Assembly (NCBI RefSeq): GCF_963667775.1
Contig: NZ_OY764015.1
Location: forward strand, 1,381,168-1,445,167
Length of the DNA: 64,000 bases
Origin: an uncultured Trichococcus sp.
GTDB taxonomy: Bacteria; Bacillota; Bacilli; Lactobacillales; Aerococcaceae
Direction of reading: 5' to 3'
The notes beneath the pieces are model-generated. The model worked only from the letters and a program-made list of their open reading frames with translations, was not told the DNA's origin and ran no database searches. Position 1 is the stretch's first letter. Every line of letters begins with the position of its first letter. This document shows positions 1 to 6,900 of the stretch, in pieces. The translations under genes were made by a program, and so were the position numbers.

Positions 1-499
1 ACCGGCTCATGACGCGCATGACGTTTCCATCGACTGCCGGCTCCGGTATCTGGAAAGCGATGCTGGAGACGGCGCCTGCTGTATACGGTCCGATGCCCTT
101 CAGCTTAGCGATTTCCTGCGGATTCTTAGGGAAAACACCATTGTAATCGGCGACGATCTGTTGCGCCGCTTTCTGCATGTTCTTGACACGAGAATAATAA
201 CCCAGCCCTTCCCACGCCTTCAGGATCGCGTCTTCCGGCGCTGCCGCCAGCGCTGCGATGTCCGGGAATTTATCCAGGAAATTATGATAATACGGGATGA
301 CCGTATCCACCCGTGTCTGCTGCAGCATGATTTCCGAAACCCAGATGCTATAGGGATCGCTCGTCCGGCGCCAAGGCAGATCGCGTTTCTCTTTGTCGTA
401 CCAGTCCAACAGCGCTTTGCGGAAAGCCTGTATTTTCTCGGCCGGCCACATTTCGATGCCGGCTGCTTTGAATATTTTTGTATGTTCCGAATTTGTCAT
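1..499 (-). CDS. mutY: A/G-specific adenine glycosylase MutY (3' end outside window)
   Basis: MutY removes adenine mispaired with 8-oxoguanine or guanine in base-excision repair. The minus strand read from 499 encodes a typical MutY N-terminus: LPWR, then a segment containing DPYSIWVSEIMLQQTRV (helix of the HhH-GPD fold with the catalytic Glu), GLGYYSR, and the helix-hairpin-helix LKGIGPYTAG followed by VDGNVMRV, which carries the catalytic Asp. About 166 of roughly 350-390 residues are present, so the Fe-S cluster and 8-oxoG-recognition domains lie outside. The ATG at 499 overlaps the recX stop codon (TAATG), so the two genes are probably translationally coupled in one operon. Confidence 0.95.
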   Translation of the reverse strand, partial: MTNSEHTKIFKAAGIEMWPAEKIQAFRKALLDWYDKEKRDLPWRRTSDPYSIWVSEIMLQQTRVDTVIPYYHNFLDKFPDIAALAAAPEDAILKAWEGLGYYSRVKNMQKAAQQIVADYNGVFPKNPQEIAKLKGIGPYTAGAVSSIAFQIPEPAVDGNVMRVMSR

Positions 500-1335
500 T
501 ATTCTGCTTCCTGTTCCTTTTCTTCGATATAGGCGGAGATCATGTCTCCCTGGTAGCCTTTTTGGTAAAGGCCCGATCTCACTTTTTGCTGCAGCTCACG
601 GCCTTTCGCTTTGCGCTCATAACGGCGCCAAAGCTTGTCCCCTTGCAGACGCAATGCGGCCATTTCATCCTCTTCCTCTTTCTCCGTTTCGATCTCTCCC
701 ATAACTTCCAGGACGATGTCGGAAGGATAGCCTTTCTGATGCAGATGGAGACGGATTTTTGAAGCTGCTTCATGCGAAGAAACCCGGCTTTGTTTGCGCA
801 GTTGCTTCTCAGCAATCGTTTGGGCATTTTCCAACTGCAACTCATGCGGATATTGTTGCAGGGAAATGGCGATATCTTCTTCCGACAAGCCTTTTCCTTT
901 CAGTTCGTTGGCGATGAGTTGCGGTCCCTTCAAGTTCAGGTTAGCCGCCGTGCGCGTGTAGCTTTCGCCATAGATACGGTCATTGACGTAATTCTGTTCG
1001 ATCAGCCGCGTCAAAGCACGTTCGATTGCGTCCGGGCTGATTTCTTCGTCATACAGTTTTTTGCGGACTTCTTTCTCACTGCGCAGGCTGTAGGACAGAT
1101 AATTGACTGCTGTCGTATAAGCCATGTAATCGTAATTTTCCTTCTCGATTTCAGCGCTGCGCTCTTTCGTGAGCGTCATCCCTTTATGCAAGCCGACCTT
1201 GATCAGTACGGCTTCCGATATCGGAAAGGCGTACTCCCCGTCAATGAAGACGTTGAAACGGTCCTTGCGTTTTTTCTGGACAGTAATTTTTGTTACGACA
1301 GGCAATTTTTCAGCCTGTTCCTCGGTATGGTCCAT
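499..1335 (-). CDS. recX: Regulatory protein RecX
   Basis: RecX-family modulator that binds RecA filaments and limits recombinase activity in the cytoplasm. The 278-residue product has the tandem three-helix repeats of the family, including SYSLRSEKEVRKKL, ALTRLIEQNYVNDRIY and LKGPQLIANELKGKGLSEE. It is longer than enterobacterial RecX (about 165) but normal for Bacilli. I place the start at ATG 1335 (MDHTEEQ) rather than an upstream in-frame ATG because AAAGGATG lies just before it. Its stop overlaps the mutY start by one base, and a good sigma-A promoter lies upstream at 1368-1396. Confidence 0.92.
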   Translation of the reverse strand: MDHTEEQAEKLPVVTKITVQKKRKDRFNVFIDGEYAFPISEAVLIKVGLHKGMTLTKERSAEIEKENYDYMAYTTAVNYLSYSLRSEKEVRKKLYDEEISPDAIERALTRLIEQNYVNDRIYGESYTRTAANLNLKGPQLIANELKGKGLSEEDIAISLQQYPHELQLENAQTIAEKQLRKQSRVSSHEAASKIRLHLHQKGYPSDIVLEVMGEIETEKEEEDEMAALRLQGDKLWRRYERKAKGRELQQKVRSGLYQKGYQGDMISAYIEEKEQEAE

Positions 1336-1367
1336 TCTATACATCCTTTCGGCGAATCTCACTTGCT

Positions 1368-1396
1368 ATTATACACACAAAAACCGAAAGGAACAA
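1368..1396 (-). promoter_or_regulatory. Predicted sigma-A promoter of recX-mutY
   Basis: On the minus strand, TTGTTC (1391-1396), a 17-bp spacer and TATAAT (1368-1373) lie about 33 bp upstream of the recX start. The -10 is perfect; the -35 matches at 4 of 6. Confidence 0.6.
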
Positions 1397-1433
1397 AACG
1401 TATGTTCGAAATCGTTTCGGTACCTACCCAACT

Positions 1434-1474
1434 CAAAAAAAACACCAACAGCCACAATAGGGCCATTGGTGTTT
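1434..1474 (-). terminator. Intrinsic terminator of the stress-protein gene
   Basis: A 9-bp stem AAACACCAA/TTGGTGTTT (1440-1448 with 1466-1474) is followed on the minus strand by a run of Ts. It sits just downstream of the stress-protein stop codon. Confidence 0.75.
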
Positions 1475-1481
1475 CCATCAA

Positions 1482-2294
1482 TCACAGAGCCGGTTTCGGT
1501 TTGTTCGTCTTTTCATAATCAGGCTCGATATCATCCGCATCTTCGCCGGCTTCGGCAGCGACCGTATCGCCTCCGAACGGATCTTTGGAAAACTGTTCCT
1601 GCTTTTCCTCAAGTTCAGGCAAGGAATCCTCCACATCAAACTGCATCTCCGGCAAACGGTGACTGTCTTCCGCCATCGCAGGATCCGCCACAGTTTCCGC
1701 TTCGATCGGTTGGCCGGTGATGTCGTCGGTCGCATCGGCTGGCTGAGTCGGTGCCGCAGCTCCGGTTTCGCTGACTTCCAGTTTTTTCTCAGCTTCGAGG
1801 GAGTGAGCCGGTACATCACCGACTTCCTCGCTGTCGGCGGAGGTCCAATCCGGCTTCGTGGCAGTGACAGCCGCAACAGGGACGGCTTTTTCGTCAGGCA
1901 GAATGCCATCGCGGACAAGAAAATCGGCATGCTCATCGTTGATCGGAGCGGCATCGTCGATCAACAGCAGCAATTCGCCGTCATCCAAAGCATCCTCAAA
2001 CCGTTCGTACGTATCCTCATCGATACCGTAACGCTCGAAAATCGCTTCCTCCTCTTCCTCGTCCAAATCCACCGTAAAGAATTTCACTATCTTGTCCCAC
2101 AAGGAATCTTCCTCGCGGTCTTCGCCGGTTACGATGACCTGCACCGCCGTCTCCTCCGTGATGAAATTGCTTTTGCCGTTGCGGGTAATGACCAGCAGTT
2201 GCTCAGGCGCATAGCCCTCATGCTTGATCAGATGCGTGATTTCATCGATCAGCATTTCCTGATTGGCAAAGGTACCTTCGATTCTCTTGTCCAT
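1482..2294 (-). CDS. YflT-type general stress protein
   Basis: Product of 270 residues. The first ~105 residues match the general-stress-protein domain of YflT/GSP17M proteins: an N-terminal permuted beta-alpha core (FANQEMLIDEITHLIKHEGY, LLVITRN), then a W-D-K-I segment and a Y-G-I-D-E-DTYERFEDAL helix ending in LLLLIDD. The rest is a low-complexity acidic, Ala/Glu/Pro-rich tail without a recognisable fold. GGGAGG at 2301-2307 selects ATG 2294 over an earlier in-frame ATG at 2336. Monocistronic, with its own promoter and terminator. The molecular function of this family is unknown; the stress link comes from Bacillus relatives. Confidence 0.8.
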   Translation of the reverse strand: MDKRIEGTFANQEMLIDEITHLIKHEGYAPEQLLVITRNGKSNFITEETAVQVIVTGEDREEDSLWDKIVKFFTVDLDEEEEEAIFERYGIDEDTYERFEDALDDGELLLLIDDAAPINDEHADFLVRDGILPDEKAVPVAAVTATKPDWTSADSEEVGDVPAHSLEAEKKLEVSETGAAAPTQPADATDDITGQPIEAETVADPAMAEDSHRLPEMQFDVEDSLPELEEKQEQFSKDPFGGDTVAAEAGEDADDIEPDYEKTNKPKPAL

Positions 2295-2334
2295 TTCGAT
2301 TCCTCCCGTTACTGAAGATTTGTTCTTTGCATTC

Positions 2335-2363
2335 ATTTTAAGACACTTCCACGTTAATCACAA
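2335..2363 (-). promoter_or_regulatory. Predicted promoter of the stress-protein gene
   Basis: Minus strand TTGTGA (2358-2363), 17-bp spacer, TAAAAT (2335-2340). It resembles sigma-A; I see no sigma-B consensus. Confidence 0.5.
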
Positions 2364-2410
2364 ATGATAGCCTTTTCCGACACAGGCAAAACAGCAGCTT
2401 CTGCGATTAC

Positions 2411-3457
2411 TCAGCGCACTGCATTCCGCAGGTGCGGCAGATCAGCGTAGAGGTTTTCCCGCAGCAGATGCAACGCCTCGTCCGTCACCGGATTGTCACG
2501 CAACGAAGGATGGCGCAAAGCCGTTTCAGCCAAAGAAAACTGAACAATTTGGATATATTCATCCATCGGAATCGTCGAAAACCGAGCAGCATTTGCGTGT
2601 AAAGCGTTCCCCAGCAGATTGTACTCGCCCTCTTCTTTCATTCCATCAGTGTAATCGAAATTTGTCAGGACGCTGTGCAAAAGGTGATTTTGACGATGGA
2701 CAGTTTGGCTGGCTTGTTTGACTTTATCGGCGAAAAATTGCGGACGCACCGGCAAGTGGAAAACATGCTGATTCACGAAGTGGACTTCCACTCCCTTTTC
2801 CCCTTTTAAAGTCCGGGAATGCAGCACCTTTGAAAGGTTGATCCAAGAACTGTTTTTGCGGGTCGGACCGCTCAACGGCAAAAATCGGTACCTTCCAAAA
2901 ATATAGGGAACACAATGGGTATCCTTGCCGCTGACCCGCGTCGAAATCCCGCGAATGAAATCATAATCGAAACCGATCAGTTCAAACAAAGAGAACATCA
3001 CATTGTTGCTGTTTTCGCGCGTTTTGATGAGGCGACCGTCTTTGAAAAAAATGAGCGTGCGGAAGTCGGTCTGGTGCAGTTGAGGATCCAAGCTCATAAT
3101 GTACAGAAATGAGTCATCCAGCACAAACCGATCCAAAGCCCAAGCCCGATCCAAATAAGGCTGGGTGCTTTCCGGATCGAGCAAAACAAAGAAAGGCTCC
3201 TCCGTTTCTTTCTGGCTCTGGATCGATGCGGATTCCTGCAAAGATGTCCGCAGACCCGAAAGGATCGTTTCCCACAGTTCGATGTCAAAAGAGGGACCTG
3301 CATTTTGTTCATTTTTTGCTCCATTCGTGAATGCTTGCGCCAACAATTCTGCTGTTGATTTTCCGACATTATTTTTACCGCGTTGCTCCATCATCGGTTG
3401 CTCATTCGCTTGCCGTTTCTGATCATTCGAATAGTTTTTTCCCGTCTTCTTTCCCAT
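2411..3457 (-). CDS. ComK-like competence transcription factor with N- and C-terminal extensions
   Basis: Residues ~110-255 of this 348-residue protein resemble ComK, the DNA-binding master regulator of competence in Bacillus. Visible matches are an N-terminal strand-rich part (FVLDDSFLYIMSL, RTLIFFKDGR), the hallmark block RYRFLPLSGPTRKNSSWINL (compare FLFPTLSSTRPQCGWI in ComK), then VEVHFVNQHVFHLPVRP and a Gln/Lys-rich helix. ComK is about 190 residues, so about 105 residues at the N-terminus and 95 at the C-terminus are extra. The start lacks a normal ribosome site: a run of seven Gs (3462-3468) lies 4 nt before ATG 3457. It is divergent from a sigma-factor gene. The family call rests on motif recall; a profile search would settle it. 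Confidence 0.62.
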   Translation of the reverse strand: MGKKTGKNYSNDQKRQANEQPMMEQRGKNNVGKSTAELLAQAFTNGAKNEQNAGPSFDIELWETILSGLRTSLQESASIQSQKETEEPFFVLLDPESTQPYLDRAWALDRFVLDDSFLYIMSLDPQLHQTDFRTLIFFKDGRLIKTRENSNNVMFSLFELIGFDYDFIRGISTRVSGKDTHCVPYIFGRYRFLPLSGPTRKNSSWINLSKVLHSRTLKGEKGVEVHFVNQHVFHLPVRPQFFADKVKQASQTVHRQNHLLHSVLTNFDYTDGMKEEGEYNLLGNALHANAARFSTIPMDEYIQIVQFSLAETALRHPSLRDNPVTDEALHLLRENLYADLPHLRNAVR

Positions 3458-3661
3458 AAAACCCCCCCAAATTTAATGTTTAATAAAAATATATACTACT
3501 TTCAGCCCAAATGATATAGAAGCGCTTACATTTATGGCGTATCCAATAAATTTGTCTGCAAATAGATGACCAGTGCCGCATTTTTCTTCTTTTTTACCGC
3601 ATTTGCAGTTTTGACCTTGCCGACTCCGGACCGATAATATAGGCATCAGCAAGCTTGCCGA

Positions 3662-3703
3662 GGCCGTGATGAGCATGCACAGGGCTCTCCCCTGCATCAC
3701 GCC
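3662..3703 (+). promoter_or_regulatory. Hairpin in the leader of the sigma-factor gene
   Basis: GGC-c-GTGATG (3662-3671) can pair with CATCAC-GCC (3695-3703). Inside it, CAGGG (3680-3684) pairs with CCCTG (3690-3694). The structure ends 13 bp before the GGAGG of the sigma-factor gene and has no T-run, so it is more likely an RNA leader or operator than a terminator. Confidence 0.45.
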
Positions 3704-3728
3704 ATCCACTACATACGGAGGCAACGCC

Positions 3729-4268
3729 ATGAATATGAAAAAAAGAATCTGCACCGATGAAGCCGCCACAAAATTAAGCGAGCTGTACGCGGGTGTCATC
3801 CACCATTGTCTGAAAAAAATCAACCGGTATCCGGACCACAACGACTACGACGACTTCTACCAATTAGGGCTGATCACCCTTTTCGACACTTACGAAACTT
3901 GCCTGAAGGACGCGCTCGCAACCGAGAACAGCTTTCTGTTCGTCAGCTATGCCAAACAAAAAATCCACTGGACTTTCCTGGACCAAATCCGTAAGGACCG
4001 CAAAAAAGAAAACCGCGAAGCCTACCTTTCCGAAGAGGAGCTGGAGGAAATCGCCAATGCAGCCTCATTTGAAGACCAACTGGAGGAAGAAGATCTGCTG
4101 CAACGCCTTTGCGCCTGTCTGACCGTCGAGGAGAATGCCTATCTGCGGGACGCGCTGGAAGGACTGAACATCACCGAAATCGCCAAAAAACAAAAGATTT
4201 CGCGCAAAACGATCTACAAAAGACGGCAGCAGATCCAAACCAAAGCCAGCCATTTTCTGAACCGCTGA
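3729..4268 (+). CDS. Sigma-70-family RNA polymerase sigma factor (small, ComX/ECF-like)
   Basis: The 179-residue protein has a region-2-like N-terminus (YDDFYQLGLITLFDTYE, then FVSYAKQKIHWTFLDQIRK) and a C-terminal region-4 helix-turn-helix (LNITEIAKKQKISRKTIYKR), joined by an acidic linker. Length and layout fit small alternative sigma factors such as ComX/SigH-type competence factors or YvrI-type factors. ATG 3729 is preferred over an upstream ATG at 3666 because GGAGG (3717-3721) is 7 nt before it. It is divergent from the ComK-like gene and co-directional with the DUF1659, DUF2922 and amidase genes. Its target promoters cannot be read from this window. Confidence 0.8.
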   Translation: MNMKKRICTDEAATKLSELYAGVIHHCLKKINRYPDHNDYDDFYQLGLITLFDTYETCLKDALATENSFLFVSYAKQKIHWTFLDQIRKDRKKENREAYLSEEELEEIANAASFEDQLEEEDLLQRLCACLTVEENAYLRDALEGLNITEIAKKQKISRKTIYKRRQQIQTKASHFLNR

Positions 4269-4359
4269 AAGACGAGGTTACACATTGCCTATCCCCTTTC
4301 GTCGTTATAGGTGTAAGCAGTCATGACACTTACCAGAAAAGAAAATGGAGGAATGCCAA

Positions 4360-4566
4360 ATGGTGAAACAATACGAAGAAGGAAACATCGAGCTTTATTT
4401 CAATGATTTTGCAAACGAGAAGGAAGTCAAACAGTCATTCGCGAACCTGAAACCAGGTGTCACAGCTGAACAAGTACAATCCTTCCAATCAGCCGTATCC
4501 GGTCTTGTCGACCTGCCCGCTGCTTACGCAGTCGTCGTCGAAAAGAACCGCTACTCCATCGCTTAA
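4360..4566 (+). CDS. DUF1659-family small protein
   Basis: A 68-residue protein with the DUF1659 pattern: an N-terminal beta segment (GNIELYFND), a K-x-SFANLKPGVTAEQVQSF block and a helix with a short C-terminal strand. The start is ATG 4360, preceded by GGAGG. It is the first gene of a pair with DUF2922, an association seen in many Bacilli. No function is established for the family. No signal peptide or transmembrane segment is visible, so the product should be cytoplasmic. Confidence 0.75.
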   Translation: MVKQYEEGNIELYFNDFANEKEVKQSFANLKPGVTAEQVQSFQSAVSGLVDLPAAYAVVVEKNRYSIA

Positions 4567-4619
4567 GCCAACCGAAACAGAACGATAAGCACCCATCAGA
4601 CATCTAGGAGGAAATGAAC

Positions 4620-4853
4620 ATGACGACAACAGTAACCTTGGAATTGAAATTTTTGACGGCCGACGGGAAAACCCGCAACTTGAGTGTCAAGAACCCGAAA
4701 AGTGGGTTGACAGCGGCTGAACTGCAACCAGCAATGGACGCCATCATCGGCCTGAACGCGTTCGAAGTGAAAGGCATCAACCCCTTCACCGCAGTCAACA
4801 GCGCCCGCTACGTGGAACGCACCATCACCGACCTGATCGCCGAAGCCGAATAA
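4620..4853 (+). CDS. DUF2922-family small protein
   Basis: The 77-residue product fits DUF2922: TVTLELKFLTADGKTR, then NPKSGLTAAELQPAMDAII and a C-terminal SARYVERTITDLI. AGGAGG (4606-4611) is 8 nt from ATG 4620 and only 2 nt from the earlier ATG 4614, so 4620 is the likely start. It lies 53 bp after the DUF1659 gene and before a strong terminator at 4918-4951. Function is unknown; pairing with DUF1659 suggests the two products act together. Confidence 0.78.
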   Translation: MTTTVTLELKFLTADGKTRNLSVKNPKSGLTAAELQPAMDAIIGLNAFEVKGINPFTAVNSARYVERTITDLIAEAE

Positions 4854-4917
4854 AAATAAGAAAAGCAGTACAAGCCGCTTGGACTGCTGGACAACTTAAG
4901 TTTTCATCAACAACAGA

Positions 4918-4951
4918 CAGCCGCCCGGATGCGATTCCGGGCGGCTGTTTT
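4918..4951 (+). terminator. Strong intrinsic terminator after the DUF1659/DUF2922 pair
   Basis: A 12-bp perfect stem CAGCCGCCCGGA/TCCGGGCGGCTG with a 6-nt loop is followed by TTTT. It lies 22 bp upstream of the amidase start, so amidase expression needs read-through or a promoter within the short gap. Confidence 0.85.
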
Positions 4952-4972
4952 ACAAATTAGAGGAGGAATAGT

Positions 4973-5683
4973 ATGAACTACACGATCGAAAAACGCATCT
5001 TTTCCATCTACCAGAATCCACTCACCGCAAGCAACCTGATCATCGCCCACGAGTCCGGCAATCCGAACAACGTCGGCAAAAATAGCCTCGAGAACGAAGT
5101 CAGTTACATGCTGCGCAACTGGCAAAACGCCTTTGTTTCCCATTGGGTCGGCGGAGGCGGGAAAATAATCCAGATCGCCAACGTCGGCAAAGTCCAATGG
5201 GGTGTCGGCCCGAAAGCGAACGGTTATGCCTATGCCCAAGTCGAGCTGGCGCGGACGAACAATCGCTCCATTTTTGAACAGGACTACAAAGCCTACGTTT
5301 GGCTGCTGCAGAAATTGGCGCTGGAAGCAGGCATCCCCTGCACGCTGAACTGCGGAGCGAGCGTACATGACAAAGGCATCAAAACCCATTCCTGGGTTTC
5401 CAAAAATGTCGGCGGGACCGATCATACCGATCCGGACGGCTACCTCGCGAGTTGGGGTATATCGCAGGCCCGCTTTCGTCAGGATATCGAGGCCGGCCTC
5501 TCCGCGCTGCCTCCCCTTGCCAGCGCACCCGGCACGTTCCTGCTGCACCGTGTCGTGAAAGGCGACACGCTCTGGGGCTTGTCGCGCAAATATGGAACGA
5601 CCCCAGCTACGCTAAAGCAGCTGAACCAGCTGTCGGGCAATCTGATCTTGATTGGACAGCAATTGAAGGTGCGCCAGTACTGA
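4973..5683 (+). CDS. N-acetylmuramoyl-L-alanine amidase (Amidase_2) with C-terminal LysM, no signal peptide
   Basis: The 236-residue enzyme cleaves the bond between MurNAc and the stem peptide of peptidoglycan. Residues 1-175 form an Amidase_2 domain with the first zinc His in LIIAHESGNPNN, the conserved VSHWVGGGGKIIQI strand, a second His near KTHSWVS, and the DHTDPDGYL motif. Residues ~190-236 are one LysM module (VVKGDTLWGLSRKYGTTPAT). There is no signal peptide, as in phage endolysins or lysins released by cell lysis. AGAGGAGGA precedes ATG 4973. It follows the sigma/DUF1659/DUF2922 genes and converges on a strong bidirectional terminator. Confidence 0.9.
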   Translation: MNYTIEKRIFSIYQNPLTASNLIIAHESGNPNNVGKNSLENEVSYMLRNWQNAFVSHWVGGGGKIIQIANVGKVQWGVGPKANGYAYAQVELARTNNRSIFEQDYKAYVWLLQKLALEAGIPCTLNCGASVHDKGIKTHSWVSKNVGGTDHTDPDGYLASWGISQARFRQDIEAGLSALPPLASAPGTFLLHRVVKGDTLWGLSRKYGTTPATLKQLNQLSGNLILIGQQLKVRQY

Positions 5684-5705
5684 GCCTGACTACCGCCGGA
5701 AATGG

Positions 5706-5840
5706 TCTGCTCCGGGGAACGTAGGCTTCGCCGCAGTTCAGTCCACATTTTTGATTCCTGCTCCGATGAGGCAGGCTTCGTCGAAGATGAAGCCCATCAT
5801 TACCGGTGACCTCCGGCGATCCGACCCCTCGCCGGAGCTG
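5706..5840. repeat. Three-hairpin intergenic element, copy A
   Basis: Three imperfect dyads of the type CTCCGGCGA-N8-TTCGCCGGAG begin at 5710, 5761 and 5811 (spacing 51 and 50). The third is the best preserved. It lies between the convergent amidase gene and the small gene at 5917-6171. The same architecture recurs at five other sites in this window. Confidence 0.75.
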
Positions 5841-5860
5841 AGGGCGCCAATTCCGGCGCC

Positions 5861-5906
5861 AAAAAGAAGGCCAGCCCCGAATCATTCCGGGGCTGGCCTT
5901 CTTTTT
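5861..5906. terminator. Bidirectional intrinsic terminator
   Basis: GAAGGCCAGCCCCG pairs with CGGGGCTGGCCTTC, with an A-run on the left and a T-run on the right. It can terminate both the amidase gene (+) and the small gene at 5917-6171 (-). Confidence 0.9.
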
Positions 5907-5916
5907 CTTATGTTTA

Positions 5917-6171
5917 TCAATAATAAGCGCGTTCGTAGTTGAATTTTCCGATGTCCAGATCCAAAAACTCTCTGATGAGGGCATATTGGACCTCTAGCGG
6001 TTCCTCTTTGACCTCCTCGCACAAGTTTTGGCAGCTTCTGAAAAACGCGGCTGCCTCATCGGTTGTTTCGAACAGATACTCCTCCGCTAATGTGTCGTCT
6101 TCGACAAAATGAATGACGACCCCTTTCTTATCCTCCAAGAAATCCATTCCCAATACCGGTGTCATGAACAT
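5917..6171 (-). CDS. Small acidic hypothetical protein
   Basis: An 84-residue product, acidic and probably cytoplasmic, with no family I recognise (MFMTPVLGMDFLEDKKGVVI at the N-terminus, an FFRSCQNLCEEVKEE helix, C-terminal NYERAYY). AAAGGGG lies 11 nt before ATG 6171; an in-frame TTG at 6177 is 5 nt from the same site and could also be used. It is monocistronic, ends at a strong bidirectional terminator and lies downstream of rloB on the same strand. Confidence 0.6.
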   Translation of the reverse strand: MFMTPVLGMDFLEDKKGVVIHFVEDDTLAEEYLFETTDEAAAFFRSCQNLCEEVKEEPLEVQYALIREFLDLDIGKFNYERAYY

Positions 6172-6285
6172 ATGCAATCAATCCCCTTTTGTCTTTTTAA
6201 GTGGCCTTAGCTGCTTGATAAGACCTACACTGGTATTATTCGCAAAAAATCGTTCCAGCTTTTTTTATTTTTGAACTTTTTTAAA

Positions 6286-6900
6286 TTATTTCCTCAGATG
6301 CTTGTTCAGCTCCTCGACCAGCATGAAAACAGTCGTGGATGGATTGTCGCGGGCAGGCGACGGCGAGCGCTGACTGTAGAGTTTCTTGGCGTTCTGGATG
6401 GCTGCCGGCTGCCTTGATAATAGTACGTTATACATATGCGGATGATTTTTTTTGTAGAAAAATCCCAGTCGTTTCGACAGCATATCAGGATAATGGAAAC
6501 GTGAAATCGATTTTTTGATCAGCTCAAAATGCAGCAGATACCAGATTTCGAAAGCTTCGTTGCTGTAGGCGGCACGGAAGCCTTGCCGGTAATGCGTTTC
6601 ACAGAAAAAGACGGCTTCATTGAAGATATCCCGGTCAAATGAATCCTTATCGAATACCAGCCAAATTTCATCATATTCGTCCGGTCGACCCTTGACGACC
6701 TCTCGCGCATGGTTGACTAAAGACATCGTATTCATCGCTGTACCAACGATTTCGACCTGCGCCGAGATGACGTGAAAACTGCGGAAGTAGTTCGGTTCGG
6801 TTTTAGTGCCTTCGCAAAGAATCAGGAAAGTTTTTTCCGGCCTTTTCGTTCCGACCGGCCGTTCAAATTTTTTCTTGTGTTCTCTTCTTCTATTTTCCAT
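6286..6900 (-). CDS. rloB: RloB-like Toprim nuclease, effector of an RloA-RloB defence pair
   Basis: The 204-residue protein has the RloB signatures: a basic N-terminus, FLILCEGTKTEPNYF (conserved Glu of the Toprim fold, residues ~25-39), IWLVFDKDSFD (DxD metal ligands, ~79-89) and a C-terminal NEAFEIWYLLHF. RloB-type proteins pair with AAA ATPases and resemble the effectors of AbiL and PARIS anti-phage systems. ATG 6900 (GGTGGG just upstream) lies inside the last codons of rloA, an 11-bp overlap typical of a toxin/sensor pair that must be made together. Nuclease activity is inferred from the family. Confidence 0.82.
   Translation of the reverse strand: MENRRREHKKKFERPVGTKRPEKTFLILCEGTKTEPNYFRSFHVISAQVEIVGTAMNTMSLVNHAREVVKGRPDEYDEIWLVFDKDSFDRDIFNEAVFFCETHYRQGFRAAYSNEAFEIWYLLHFELIKKSISRFHYPDMLSKRLGFFYKKNHPHMYNVLLSRQPAAIQNAKKLYSQRSPSPARDNPSTTVFMLVEELNKHLRK

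Noticed and set aside
3473-3841. A 122-codon minus-strand frame between the ComK-like and sigma genes
   Set aside because: It runs through the sigma-gene start and leader, has no ribosome site and no recognisable motif; probably chance.
4918-5840. Prophage remnant suggested by the leaderless amidase
   Set aside because: No integrase, structural, holin or attachment-site sequence is near; neighbours are bacterial regulatory and small conserved genes.
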